From NCBI GenBank assembly GCA_937957985.1, contig CALGOH010000027.1, positions 1 through 37,514 on the forward strand: DNA of 37,514 bases. Direction: 5' to 3'. This DNA is from an uncultured Verrucomicrobiae bacterium (lineage in GTDB: Bacteria; Verrucomicrobiota; Verrucomicrobiia; Verrucomicrobiales; Akkermansiaceae). Below the pieces are notes generated by a model, which saw nothing but the letters and a program-made list of their open reading frames with translations, was not told where the DNA came from and searched no databases. A program made the position numbers and the translations under genes. This document shows, piece by piece, positions 14,356 to 22,472 of the stretch. The first letter of the stretch is position 1; the number at the start of each line of letters is the position of its first letter.

Positions 14356-16970
14356 CAGTCGAACAGGTCGAGCTGGGGAGGATTGGGCTCGGGCATGTCC
14401 TTTGGCCTCGTGTTCTTCGCCTTCGGGCCGCGCTTCTTGGCGTCGGGTTTGGCGGAGTGCATTTCGAGGTGGGAGAGGATGTCCTTGGCGCGGTCGATGA
14501 TGGGGGTGGGGAGGCCGGCGAGGCGGGCGACCTGGATGCCGTAGGACTTGTCGGCGGCGCCGGGGAGGATCTTCCTTAAGAAGATGATCTCGTCGTTCCA
14601 CTCGCGGACGGCGACGTTGTAGTTGGCGACGGCGGCGCGGGTCTCGGTGAGGTCGGTGAGCTCGTGGTAGTGCGTCGCAAACAAGGTGCGGCACTTCGTG
14701 ACGTCATGGAGGTGCTCGGCGACGGCCCAGGCGATGGAAAGGCCGTCGAAGGTCGCCGTGCCGCGGCCGATCTCGTCGAGGATGACGAGGCTGCGGTCGG
14801 TGGCGTGGTTGAGGATGAGCGCGGTCTCGTTCATCTCGACCATGAAGGTGGACTGGCCGCGCGAGAGGTCGTCGCTGGCGCCGACGCGGCAGAAGATACG
14901 GTCGACGAGGCCGACGGTGGCGGATTCGGCGGGGACGTAGGCGCCGATCTGGGCCATGAGGGTGATGAGGGCGACCTGGCGGATGTAGGTGGATTTGCCG
15001 GCCATGTTGGGGCCGGTGAGGATCTGGACGAGGGAGTAGTCGCTTTCCGCCTCCGGCGGAGTGCCGAGTGCCGAGTGAGAAGTGTGAAGTGAGGAAAACT
15101 CTGGCTCCGCAGCGGGTTGCAAACCCGCGCTCCCCGCTCCGCGTTCCGCGCTTGCCGCCGGGGGCGGCAAAAAGAGGGTGTCGTTGGGGACGAATTTTTC
15201 GTCGAGGCGGGTTTGTTCGAGGACGGGGTGGCGGCCGTTGGTGATCTCGAGGTATCGGCTTTCTTCCAGAACGGGGCGGCAGTGGCGGTGGGTTTGGGCG
15301 ACGTCGGCGAGGCCGCCGAGAACGTCGATCTCGGCGACGGCGGCGGCGGTTTCCTGGAGGGCGTCGAGGTGGGTGCAGACCTGCTGGCGCAGCTCGAGGA
15401 AGAGCTCGTACTCGAGCTGCTTGGCGCGCTCCTCGGAACCGAGGACCTTGCTTTCCATCTCCTTGAGCGCGGGGGTGATGAAGCGCTCGGCATTGGCCAT
15501 GGTCTGCTTGCGCGTGTAGTCGTCGGGAATGGTGGCGGTGGCGAGCTTGGCGGCGGAGATCTCGATGAAGTAGCCGAAGACGTTGTTGAACTTCACCTTG
15601 AGGCTGTCGATGCCGGTGCGCTTGCGCTCGTCTTCCTGAAGCTTGGCGATCCATTTCTTGCCGTCGCGGCCGGCGGCGCGGAGTTCGTCCAATTCGGTGC
15701 TGTGGCCGTCGGCGATGAGGCCGCCGTCTTTCAGGGTGGCGGGAGGCTCGGCGGTGAGAGAGTCCGCCAGAAGTTGAGTGAGGTCGGTGAAGTCGTGGAG
15801 CTTTTCAGAGTGCCGGGTGAGAAGTGCCGAGTGAGAAGTGGGGAGATTGAGGAGGTCTTCCTTGAGGGTGGGGATGTGGTCGAGGGAGGTGGCGAGGGCC
15901 TGGAGGTCGCGGGCGTTGCCGGCGCCTTGGGAGAGGCGGGAGGTGGTGCGTTCGATGTCGCGGATGCCTTGGAGGGACTCGCGGACCTTGCTGAGGATGA
16001 AGGGCTCGGCGAGGAAGGCGGCGATCATTTCCTGACGGGCGAGGAGGGCGTCGCGGTCGCGCAGGGGGTGGAGGATCCAGTCGCGCAAAAGGCGCGCGCC
16101 CATCGGGGTCCGGGTGCGGTCGAGGACGCCGAGCAGGGTGTGCTTGCGGCCGGAGCGGGAATCGATGAGGTCGAGGTTGCGCTGCGAGGCGGCGTCGATG
16201 AGCACGATGCCGTCGTCCTCGCGGACCTTGAGCGAGCGGAGGTGCTCGCAGGGGCGGCGGAGCTGGTGGACGAGGTAGTGGAGGACCGCGCCGGCGGCGC
16301 CGATGGCGGCATGCATGTCGGCGCAGCCGAAGCCGTCGAGCGAGTGGACGGCGAAGTGGTCCTTGAGGAGCTGGCCGGCGGGATCGGGGAGAAAGGCGAA
16401 GGCATCGTAGGCCTGCGAGGCGGGCAGCGCGCCGAAGGCCTCGAGCTGTTCGTCGGAAATAAGGAGCTCGGAGGGCGTGAGGCGGGCGAGTTCGTCATCG
16501 AGCGGGCCGCGGGAGTCGAACTCGGTGACGGTGAACGCGCCGGTGGTGTGGTCGACACAGGCGAGGCCGAACTTTTTCCCGAGCTGGAAGACGGCGGCGA
16601 GGAAGTTCGGGCGGGCGTCGTCGAGGAGGTGGTGCTCGATGATCGAGCCGGCGGAGATGATGCGGGCGATCTCGCGCTCGACGATTTTCCCGGGCTGCGG
16701 CTCGGTGGTCTGCTCGGCGATGGCGACGCGCTTGCCGGCCTTGACGAGCTTGGCGATGTAGTTGTCGGCCGCGTGGTACGGCACGCCGCACATCGGCACC
16801 GAGTTGCGTCGGGTGAGGGCGACGTTGAGGATGGGCGCGGCGGTCTGGGCGTCCTCGAAGAACATCTCGTAGAAGTCGCCGAGGCGGAAGAGCAGGAGGA
16901 CGTCGGCGGGCAGCGAGCGGCGCATCGATTGATACTGCGCCATCATCGGGGTGAGCTTGGTGCCGGCCAT
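14355..16970 (-). CDS. mutS: DNA mismatch repair protein MutS
   Basis: 871 residues from the ATG at 16970 (MAGTKLTPMMAQYQSMRRSL). MutS scans DNA, binds mismatches and recruits MutL. Visible parts: mismatch-binding GDFYEMF at 31-37 (Phe33, Glu35), connector, lever and clamp domains, then the ATPase with Walker A GPNMAGKST (653-661), SxxSTFMVEM near 706-713, Walker B LVILDEIGRGT (728-738), and ATHYHEL. The C-terminus ends QLDLFD, a sliding-clamp binding motif. Length is near the usual 850-880, yet two low-complexity insertions are made of local repeat DNA: residues about 377-389 (PTSHSALLTRHSE) and about 604-643 (contains HTSHSALGTPP), the second just before Walker A. The upstream in-frame extension is repeat DNA and not included. 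Confidence 0.97.
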   Translation of the reverse strand: MAGTKLTPMMAQYQSMRRSLPADVLLLFRLGDFYEMFFEDAQTAAPILNVALTRRNSVPMCGVPYHAADNYIAKLVKAGKRVAIAEQTTEPQPGKIVEREIARIISAGSIIEHHLLDDARPNFLAAVFQLGKKFGLACVDHTTGAFTVTEFDSRGPLDDELARLTPSELLISDEQLEAFGALPASQAYDAFAFLPDPAGQLLKDHFAVHSLDGFGCADMHAAIGAAGAVLHYLVHQLRRPCEHLRSLKVREDDGIVLIDAASQRNLDLIDSRSGRKHTLLGVLDRTRTPMGARLLRDWILHPLRDRDALLARQEMIAAFLAEPFILSKVRESLQGIRDIERTTSRLSQGAGNARDLQALATSLDHIPTLKEDLLNLPTSHSALLTRHSEKLHDFTDLTQLLADSLTAEPPATLKDGGLIADGHSTELDELRAAGRDGKKWIAKLQEDERKRTGIDSLKVKFNNVFGYFIEISAAKLATATIPDDYTRKQTMANAERFITPALKEMESKVLGSEERAKQLEYELFLELRQQVCTHLDALQETAAAVAEIDVLGGLADVAQTHRHCRPVLEESRYLEITNGRHPVLEQTRLDEKFVPNDTLFLPPPAASAERGAGSAGLQPAAEPEFSSLHTSHSALGTPPEAESDYSLVQILTGPNMAGKSTYIRQVALITLMAQIGAYVPAESATVGLVDRIFCRVGASDDLSRGQSTFMVEMNETALILNHATDRSLVILDEIGRGTATFDGLSIAWAVAEHLHDVTKCRTLFATHYHELTDLTETRAAVANYNVAVREWNDEIIFLRKILPGAADKSYGIQVARLAGLPTPIIDRAKDILSHLEMHSAKPDAKKRGPKAKNTRPKDMPEPNPPQLDLFD
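15061..15128. repeat. Tandem repeat and hairpin inside mutS (site near Walker A)
   Basis: 15061-15094 is a degenerate run of the AGTGCCGAGTGAGA unit; 15112-15128 is a hairpin GCGGGTT-GCA-AACCCGC. Both are translated in frame in MutS as a Ser/Ala/Pro-rich insertion (roughly residues 604-643). Confidence 0.75.
15807..15841. repeat. 14-nt tandem repeat inside mutS (lever region)
   Basis: Two and a half copies of AGTGCCG(A/G)GTGAGA in a row. Read on the mutS strand they encode TSHSALLTRHS. The same unit occurs at 15061 and 17048. Confidence 0.8.
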
Positions 16971-16980
16971 GCGGGTGAAG

Positions 16981-17023
16981 CCTGAACATCGAACATCGAA
17001 CGTCCAACTTCGAACTTTGATCA
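16981..17023. repeat. 7-nt tandem repeat (GAACATC-type) upstream of mutS
   Basis: GAACATC GAACATC GAACGTC CAACTTC GAACTTT: five units of a degenerate 7-mer, starting 11 bases before the mutS ATG on the minus-strand leader side. Confidence 0.75.
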
Positions 17024-17047
17024 GGTGGCGATTGGCCGCATCGCGGC

Positions 17048-17077
17048 AGTGCCGAGTGCGAAGTGCCGAGTGAGAAG
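17048..17077. repeat. 14-nt tandem repeat upstream of mutS
   Basis: AGTGCCGAGTGCGA followed by AGTGCCGAGTGAGA and AG: the same 14-mer that is found twice inside mutS. Confidence 0.8.
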
Positions 17078-17139
17078 AGAAGACCGGGGTCGCGCGGTCC
17101 GGCTGCCGCCCGATTTCTGACCCATGACTCCTGGACTGG

Positions 17140-17169
17140 TTGACAGGTCGGCACGGGATCGGCTGTATC
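17140..17169 (+). promoter_or_regulatory. Promoter of the cytochrome b562-like gene
   Basis: TTGACA at 17140-17145, an 18-base spacer and TGTATC at 17164-17169. RNA would start about 17176, within a few bases of the ATG at 17179, so the mRNA would be leaderless or nearly so. Confidence 0.5.
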
Positions 17170-17178
17170 CGGGCGCGT

Positions 17179-17592
17179 ATGAACAAGCTTCTGATTCCGG
17201 CGATGGCTCTCGGTCTGGTGGTGCTGGCTCCCGCTCCGGCGGTGGCGGACGACACCCCGCTGGCCGAGCAGATGGAGATCCTCAACGATTCCTACAAGGC
17301 GATGCGGCGCACCGACGACGCGGCCGAGGGTGCCAAGCTGGCCCGCGAGGCGCAGTCGGCGGTGGCGAAGGCCTTCACGATGACGCCCGCCTTCGTCGAG
17401 AAGGGCGGTCACCCGGCGGGCAAGGAGAAGGCGATGGCATCCTACCGCAAGCAGACCGCGCAGCTCCTCGTGACGCTGTGCGAGATCGAGGCCGCCTTCC
17501 TCGCGGGGGACATGGACAAGGTGAAGGAGCTCATCGACCCCCTTCGCGAGTCGAAGAAGCAGGGCCACGACGAGTTCATGGAGGAGGAGTGA
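17179..17592 (+). CDS. Cytochrome b562-family periplasmic protein
   Basis: 137 residues from the ATG at 17179; signal peptide MNKLLIPAMALGLVVLAPAP, cleavage near AVA-DD. The mature part is a four-helix bundle like cytochrome b562: LAEQMEILNDSYKAMRR lines up with the E. coli NMETLNDNLK helix, putting Met32 at the position of the axial haem Met, and KKQGHDEF near the end puts His130 at the position of the axial haem His. Both axial ligands therefore seem kept, so b-type haem binding is possible, but many PVC relatives are uncharacterised. A possible electron-transfer or redox-sensing role is inferred only. The in-frame ORF opens 13 codons earlier, but the ATG at 17179 begins the signal peptide. 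Followed by a clear terminator. Confidence 0.8.
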   Translation: MNKLLIPAMALGLVVLAPAPAVADDTPLAEQMEILNDSYKAMRRTDDAAEGAKLAREAQSAVAKAFTMTPAFVEKGGHPAGKEKAMASYRKQTAQLLVTLCEIEAAFLAGDMDKVKELIDPLRESKKQGHDEFMEEE

Positions 17593-17633
17593 TCCTTGGA
17601 GGCGGTGCGCCTTCGCGCCGCATTTCGTTTCCG

Positions 17634-17668
17634 AAAGCCCGGGCCGTGAGAGCGGTCCGGGCTTTCTT
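17634..17668 (+). terminator. Rho-independent terminator after the cytochrome b562-like gene
   Basis: AAAGCCCGGGCCG (17634-17646) pairs with CGGTCCGGGCTTT (17653-17665) with one G-T pair and a 6-base loop, then CTTG. The A-rich start and T-rich end make it bidirectional; on the minus strand it could also end dinB transcripts. Confidence 0.75.
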
Positions 17669-17700
17669 GTGTCGGCATGCTCTTCCGGTTCGTCGCCAGA

Positions 17701-17714
17701 CCCCCTGAAGGGGG
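17701..17714. repeat. Small hairpin downstream of dinB
   Basis: CCCCC-TGAA-GGGGG, followed by AACTACGTAC. It lies 26 bases past the dinB stop and looks like a compact repeat or weak terminator. Confidence 0.4.
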
Positions 17715-17739
17715 AACTACGTACAGAGCTGGCGGCCGC

Positions 17740-18777
17740 TCAGAACAGGTCGAGCTGCTGCTTCTCCTCCGGGTCGCGGAAGCGGACGCCGACGCCGAGC
17801 AGGCGGACCGGGCGGTTGCCGCCGCGCTTCCAGGCCTCGGCGAGGAGTTCCTCGTAGATCTCCGGCTCGAGCGAGGGATGGGCGCGCTCGGCGGTGGTGC
17901 GGGTGAAGTCGGCGAACTTGAGCTTCACGACCAGCGAGCGGATGGCGCGGTCGGAGTGTTTCCTCACCAGATCCTCGCGCACGCCCTCGAGCTGGCCGAG
18001 CATCAGCGGCTTGAGCGCGGCGAGCGTCTCGACGTTTTCCGAGAAGGTGTTCTCGCTGGAGACCGACTTGCGGATGCGCTCGGTGCGGACCTCGCGGTGG
18101 TCGATGCCGCGGGCGAGTTCATGGAGTTCGAGGCCCCACGAGCCGAAGCGGCGGGCGAGCTCGATCTTGTCGAGCTGGCGCAGCTCGCCGCAGGTGTGGA
18201 CGCCAAGCTGGGCGAGGCGCGCCTTCATCTTCGGGCCGATGCCCCACAGTTTGCCGACGGGCAAGTCATGGAGGAAGGTGTCGATCTCATCGGGTTTCAC
18301 CTCGTGCTGACCGTCGGGCTTGTTCCAGTCGCTGGCGATCTTGGCGACGAGCTTGTTCGGCGCGATGCCGGCCGAGGCGGTGAGGCCGGTTTCCTCGCGG
18401 ATCTGGGCGCGGATCTCGCGGGCGACCGCGGCACCGGAACTGCGCAGGTGGGAGATGTCGAGGTAGGCCTCGTCGAGCGAGAGTGGCTCGATCCTTTCCG
18501 TGAAGCGGCCGAAGATCGCCCGGATGCGGGCGGACTCGGAACGGTAGAGGTCGAAGCGGACCGGAACGATGATCAGCTGCGGGCACTTCTCCAGCGCCTT
18601 GAAGACCGGCATGGCACTATGACAGCCGTACTTCCGCGCCTCGTAGTTGGCGGTGGTGAGCACGCCGCGCCGCGAGCGTCCGCCGACGCCGACCGGCTTG
18701 CCGCGGAGCTCGGGGTTCTCGCGTTCCTCGATGGCCGCGTAGAAGCAGTCCATGTCGATGTGGAGGATGGTGCGCAT
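17740..18777 (-). CDS. dinB: DNA polymerase IV (Y-family translesion polymerase)
   Basis: 345 residues starting MRTILHIDMDCFYAAIE. Asp8 and Asp10 of HIDMD are the first metal ligands; SLDEAYLD around residues 101-108 gives the catalytic Asp-Glu pair; the fingers segment YEARKYG and the helix-hairpin-helix LWGIGPKMKARLAQLG are present. The little-finger domain follows, and the protein ends QQLDLF, a sliding-clamp binding motif. Y-family polymerases copy past damaged bases with low fidelity. Length is usual. It is preceded by a pair of 8-nt tandem repeats (18795-18888) and a NUDIX gene on the same strand; regulation by LexA cannot be shown as no clear LexA box was found. Confidence 0.96.
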   Translation of the reverse strand: MRTILHIDMDCFYAAIEERENPELRGKPVGVGGRSRRGVLTTANYEARKYGCHSAMPVFKALEKCPQLIIVPVRFDLYRSESARIRAIFGRFTERIEPLSLDEAYLDISHLRSSGAAVAREIRAQIREETGLTASAGIAPNKLVAKIASDWNKPDGQHEVKPDEIDTFLHDLPVGKLWGIGPKMKARLAQLGVHTCGELRQLDKIELARRFGSWGLELHELARGIDHREVRTERIRKSVSSENTFSENVETLAALKPLMLGQLEGVREDLVRKHSDRAIRSLVVKLKFADFTRTTAERAHPSLEPEIYEELLAEAWKRGGNRPVRLLGVGVRFRDPEEKQQLDLF

Positions 18778-18794
18778 CGCCGCTTCGCTCCGGT

Positions 18795-18888
18795 CTTAAG
18801 GTCGGAAGGTCGAAAAGTCGAAGGTCCGATGCATCCCACAGGCTCGCCGGTTCGGACCTTTTGACCTTCGACTTTCAGACCTTCGACG
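18795..18888. repeat. Inverted pair of 8-nt tandem repeats (TCGAAAAG-type), copy 1
   Basis: Left array: TCTTAAGG, TCGGAAGG, TCGAAAAG, TCGAAGG, TCCGA. Right array is its inverse: TCGGACC, TTTTGACC, TTCGACTT, TCAGACC, TTCGAC. The two arms are imperfect reverse complements about 25 bases apart. It fills the gap between the NUDIX stop and the dinB start. A related copy is at 22991-23115. Confidence 0.8.
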
Positions 18889-18898
18889 CAGCCGGGCG

Positions 18899-19498
18899 CT
18901 AGTCCACTTCGGTCGGCAGCGAGGGATCGGCGTGGTGGCGGAAGGCGAGGGCCACGTAGTCGGGCGACGCGCGGTGCGGGCACATTTCGGGCAGGGCGTC
19001 GGGGGCGAACCAGCCGACCTCGCTGATCTCGTGGTCCGGGTTGGGCGCGCCGCCGAGCAGGCGGCAGAGGAAGATCATCTTGTAGCTGTATTCCGGCTCG
19101 GCGGGGTGGTCGTGGCAGGCCTTGTCCCAGATGCCGGCGAGTTTGGTGACCTCGACCCGGTAGCCGCTTTCCTCCTCGACCTCGCGCACGGCGTTTTCCG
19201 TCGGGGTGTGTCCGGCATCGCACCAGCCGCCGGGCAGGGTCCAGAGGCCGTTGCTGGCCTCGCGGACGAGCAGGATGCGGCCGTCGTCGATGACCGCCGC
19301 ACGGGTGTCGAGCTTGGGGGTCGGGTAGCCCATTTCCATGGGCCAGAGGAAATCCGGGAGGTGGCTGGCGAGCAGCTCGCTGGCGATCTCGTGCAGCCGC
19401 TCGTAGCGGTCGCGGTCGAAGTCGCTGCTGCAGTAGCGCAGGCCGGTTTCGGCGATGCCCTTGATTTCGCGGCTCAGGGCGAGCAGGTCGTGCGGCAT
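18899..19498 (-). CDS. NUDIX hydrolase with Nudix_N domain (altered Nudix box)
   Basis: 199 residues from the ATG at 19498. Residues 1-45 (MPHDLLALSREIKGIAETGL to RYERLHEIASELLASH) match the Nudix_N helical domain found with YjhB-like ADP-ribose/nucleotide pyrophosphatases. The Nudix box is GWCDAGHTPTENAVREVEEE at 91-110, followed by SGY. The catalytic REVEEESG core is intact, but the first Glu of the G-x5-E motif is replaced by His97 (relatives have G-E-S/T-P). Such enzymes hydrolyse nucleoside diphosphates linked to another moiety; substrate here unknown. The frame is open 33 codons upstream but lacks a plausible start. Repeats separate it from dinB. Confidence 0.85.
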   Translation of the reverse strand: MPHDLLALSREIKGIAETGLRYCSSDFDRDRYERLHEIASELLASHLPDFLWPMEMGYPTPKLDTRAAVIDDGRILLVREASNGLWTLPGGWCDAGHTPTENAVREVEEESGYRVEVTKLAGIWDKACHDHPAEPEYSYKMIFLCRLLGGAPNPDHEISEVGWFAPDALPEMCPHRASPDYVALAFRHHADPSLPTEVD

Positions 19499-19632
19499 GG
19501 CGGAACTCTCACAGGAAGCGGGGCCTTGGGGAAGGGTTGCTTGACGGGCTTGCTCGATCCTCCGATGAGATATCCTGCGGCCCGGTGCACGGGACACCTC
19601 CCGTTGGCCGTTCCGTTGCCGCTCATGGGCAT

Positions 19633-19650
19633 GCCGATTTCATAATCGGC
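19633..19650. promoter_or_regulatory. Small inverted repeat upstream of the M3 peptidase gene
   Basis: GCCGATT-TCAT-AATCGGC at 19633-19650, 7-bp arms and a 4-base spacer, 53 bases before the peptidase ATG. Could be an operator or short RNA hairpin. The rest of the 205-base gap shows a TTGACG at 19541 but no convincing -10. Confidence 0.35.
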
Positions 19651-19703
19651 GCTCCGTCCGAGTTTCCGGTTTCAATCGGGGGCCCATGTCGTAGGAAAGG
19701 CGC

Positions 19704-21818
19704 ATGCATCCGTTTCTGGCTCCCGATTTCGAGGTCAAGTGGTCGACGCTGACCCCCGACGCGATCCGCGACGACATCACGCATGCTCTGGACGAGGCCA
19801 AGCAGGCGATCCAGGCGATCTGCGACCAGGATCCGGCGCAGGCGAGCTACGAGTCGACCTTCGCCGCGCTGGAGGATGCGACCGAGCTGCTCGACCGCGG
19901 CTGGGGCCGCCTCCAGCACCTCGATTCGGTCTGTGACGAACCGGCGCAGCGCGAGGCGCTCAACGAGATGCTGCCCGCGGTCTCGGACTTCCATTCCTCG
20001 ATCCCGCTGAATGCCGAGCTGTGGTCGATGCTGCACGCCTTCGGCGACTCGGCGGCGATCGACGAGCTGGATCCGGTGCGCCGGCGGTTCGTCGAGGAGA
20101 CGATGCTCGATTTCATCCAGGCCGGCGCCGAGCTGCAGCCGGCGAAGAAGACGCGGCTGGCCGAGGTGAATGCGGAGCTTTCGAAGCTGACCAAGAAGTA
20201 CGGTGAGAACGTGCTGGATTCGACCAACGCGTGGGATCTGGTGATCGAGGACGAAGCGCGGCTGGCCGGGCTGCCCGACTCCGCGAAGGCGGCCGCGCTG
20301 GCGAACGCGAAGGCCAAGGGCGTGGCGACGGACGACAAGCCGGCGTGGCGGTTCACGCTGCAATTTCCCTCGATGTTCCCGGTGATGCAGCACGCCGAGG
20401 ACGACGCGCTGCGGCGCGAGATCTGGGAGGCGTCGATCACCGTCGGCGCCAAGGGCGAGTGGGACAACACCGGGCTGATCGGCAGGATCCTCGAGCTGCG
20501 CCAGGAGAAGGCGGAGATCCTCGGCCACGGGAACTTTCCCGACCTCACGCTCCAGCGCCGGATGGCCGGCGACGGGGCCCGGGCGCTCGCCTTCGTCGAG
20601 GACCTGCACGACCGGATCGAGAGCCGCTTCCAGGAGGAGTATCGCGAGCTTTGCGAGTACAAGGCGGCGAAGACCGGCGGCGGGCCGGAGCTGATGGAGC
20701 CGTGGGAGACGGCCTACTGGGCCGAGAAGCGGCGCAAGGAGGCCTTCGACCTTGATGACGAGGTGCTGCGTCCGTACTTTCCGGTCGACCGGGTGATGGC
20801 GGGGCTTTTCGAGCTGTGCTCGAAGCTCTTCGGCATCCGGATCGAGGAGCGCGAGTCGGTCTACTATGAACGTGGTAAGAGACCATCGGACGCCGACGGC
20901 CGGCCGGAGGTGTGGAGCGAGGAGGTGAGGTTCTACGAGCTGCACGACGCGGAAAGCGGCGAGCACCTCGGGTCGTTCTACGCCGACTGGCATCCGCGCG
21001 AGGAGAAGCGCGGCGGGGCGTGGATGAACTGCCTCGAGACCGGCCAGCCGCCGGTGAACGGCAAGTCGCGCAGGCCGCACCTCGGCCTGATCACCGGCAA
21101 CATGAGCCCGCCGGTGGACGGCAGGCCGGCCCTGCTGACGCACGGCGAGGTCGAGACGATCTTCCACGAGTTCGGGCACCTGCTGCACGGGCTGCTGAGC
21201 GACGTGCCGGTGCGTTCGCTGGCGGGAACCAGCGTGCCGTGGGACTTCGTCGAGCTGCCCTCGCAGATCATGGAGAACTTCTGCTGGGACCGGGAATCGC
21301 TGGATCTCTTCGCCCGCCACCACGAGACCGGCGAACCGATCCCCGATGAGCTTTTCGAGCGCATGCTGGCGGCCCGCAACTACATGAGCGCGACCACCTT
21401 CATGCGGCAGCTTTCCTTCGGCAAGCTGGACCTCGAACTGCACCTCAACTTCGACCGCTACAAGGACCGCGATCTCGACGAGGTCGACGAGGAGATCCTC
21501 GAGGGCTACCGGGTCGAGCTGAAGACCAAGGCCCCGAGCATGGTCCGTCGCTTCAACCACCTCTTCAGTTCGCCGACCGGCTACGCGGCGGGCTACTACT
21601 CCTACAAGTGGGCGGAGGTGCTCGACGCCGACGCCTTCACGAGATTCCACGACGCCGGGGTGATTTCCGAGGAGGTCGGCCGCGAGTTCCGCGAGCACGT
21701 GCTGTCCAAGGGCAACTCCCGGCCGGTCGACGAGTTGTTCCGGAATTTCATGGGCCGCGACCCCGAGCTGGAACCGCTGCTGGAGAGGTCGGGCCTGTTG
21801 GACGCGCGGGTGGCCTGA
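19704..21818 (+). CDS. M3-family zinc oligopeptidase (oligopeptidase A / PrlC type)
   Basis: 704 residues from the ATG at 19704; GTAGGAAAGG just upstream is a good ribosome site. No signal peptide, so cytoplasmic. The zinc site is HEFGH at 488-492 (both His bind zinc, Glu489 is the general base), preceded by EVETIF and followed by LLHGLLSDVPVRSLAGT; VPWDFVELPSQIMENF supplies the third ligand Glu. Then RNYMSATTFMRQLSFGKLDL and GYAAGYYSYKWAEVLDADAF, both strongly conserved in oligopeptidase A/PrlC. The enzyme degrades short peptides, including cleaved signal peptides. Length is typical (about 680-710). It begins a plus-strand run with gmk and coaC (57-base gap). Confidence 0.95.
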   Translation: MHPFLAPDFEVKWSTLTPDAIRDDITHALDEAKQAIQAICDQDPAQASYESTFAALEDATELLDRGWGRLQHLDSVCDEPAQREALNEMLPAVSDFHSSIPLNAELWSMLHAFGDSAAIDELDPVRRRFVEETMLDFIQAGAELQPAKKTRLAEVNAELSKLTKKYGENVLDSTNAWDLVIEDEARLAGLPDSAKAAALANAKAKGVATDDKPAWRFTLQFPSMFPVMQHAEDDALRREIWEASITVGAKGEWDNTGLIGRILELRQEKAEILGHGNFPDLTLQRRMAGDGARALAFVEDLHDRIESRFQEEYRELCEYKAAKTGGGPELMEPWETAYWAEKRRKEAFDLDDEVLRPYFPVDRVMAGLFELCSKLFGIRIEERESVYYERGKRPSDADGRPEVWSEEVRFYELHDAESGEHLGSFYADWHPREEKRGGAWMNCLETGQPPVNGKSRRPHLGLITGNMSPPVDGRPALLTHGEVETIFHEFGHLLHGLLSDVPVRSLAGTSVPWDFVELPSQIMENFCWDRESLDLFARHHETGEPIPDELFERMLAARNYMSATTFMRQLSFGKLDLELHLNFDRYKDRDLDEVDEEILEGYRVELKTKAPSMVRRFNHLFSSPTGYAAGYYSYKWAEVLDADAFTRFHDAGVISEEVGREFREHVLSKGNSRPVDELFRNFMGRDPELEPLLERSGLLDARVA

Positions 21819-21875
21819 GGGCCGCACGACCTTTGGCTTGCGCGACGGGCGCGGGGCTCCGACGCTGGCGGGGCC

Positions 21876-22472
21876 ATGCGTGACGGCATCCTGTTCCTCG
21901 TTTCGGGTCCCTCGGGCTCGGGGAAATCCACGCTCTGCCGGCGCCTTCGCGCCGAGGGCGAGGCGGAGTTCTCGGTTTCCTGCACCACGCGCACCCCGCG
22001 GGAGGGCGAGATCGACGGCAAGGACTACCATTTCCTCACCCGCGATGAGTTCGAACGCCGGATCGCCGACGGCGAGTTCCTCGAGCACGCCGAGGTGCAC
22101 GGGAATTTCTACGGCACGCTGCGCAGCGAGGTCGTCGAACGGATCCGCGGCGGGCGGGACGTGGTGATGGACATCGACGTGCAGGGCGCGGCGCAGGTGC
22201 GGGCGATCGAGGACGGGGCGATCCGCCACGCGCTCGTCGATCTCTTCGTGATGCCGCCCGACGAGCGGGAGCTCGAGGACCGCCTCCGCGGTCGCGGCAC
22301 CGACGACGAGGGCACCATCCGGCTCCGGTTGCGCAACGCGATCGAGGAGATGTCCCACTGGCCGGAATACACCTACCGGCTCGTCTCCGCCACCCGTGAG
22401 GAGGACTACGCGAAATTCAAGTCGCTTCTGATCGCGGAGAGGATGAGGGTTTCACGCAAGCAGGTTCCATGA
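21876..22472 (+). CDS. gmk: Guanylate kinase
   Basis: 198 residues from the ATG at 21876. Converts GMP (and dGMP) to GDP with ATP. Walker A GPSGSGKST at 11-19; the GMP-binding SCTTRTPREGEIDGKDYHFL, FLEHAEVHGNFYGT, and DIDVQGAAQVR motifs are all present, as are the lid RLRGRGTDDEGTIRLRL and the C-terminal EDYAKFKSLLIAE. All catalytic Arg are in place and the length is standard. Its last four bases overlap the coaC start (ATGA), indicating translational coupling; in many bacteria gmk sits with rpoZ and coaBC, which supports the call. Confidence 0.97.
   Translation: MRDGILFLVSGPSGSGKSTLCRRLRAEGEAEFSVSCTTRTPREGEIDGKDYHFLTRDEFERRIADGEFLEHAEVHGNFYGTLRSEVVERIRGGRDVVMDIDVQGAAQVRAIEDGAIRHALVDLFVMPPDERELEDRLRGRGTDDEGTIRLRLRNAIEEMSHWPEYTYRLVSATREEDYAKFKSLLIAERMRVSRKQVP

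Noticed and set aside
15117..16985. Plus-strand open frame of 622 codons
   Set aside because: Antisense shadow of mutS; low-complexity Glu/Gly/Val composition and no motif.
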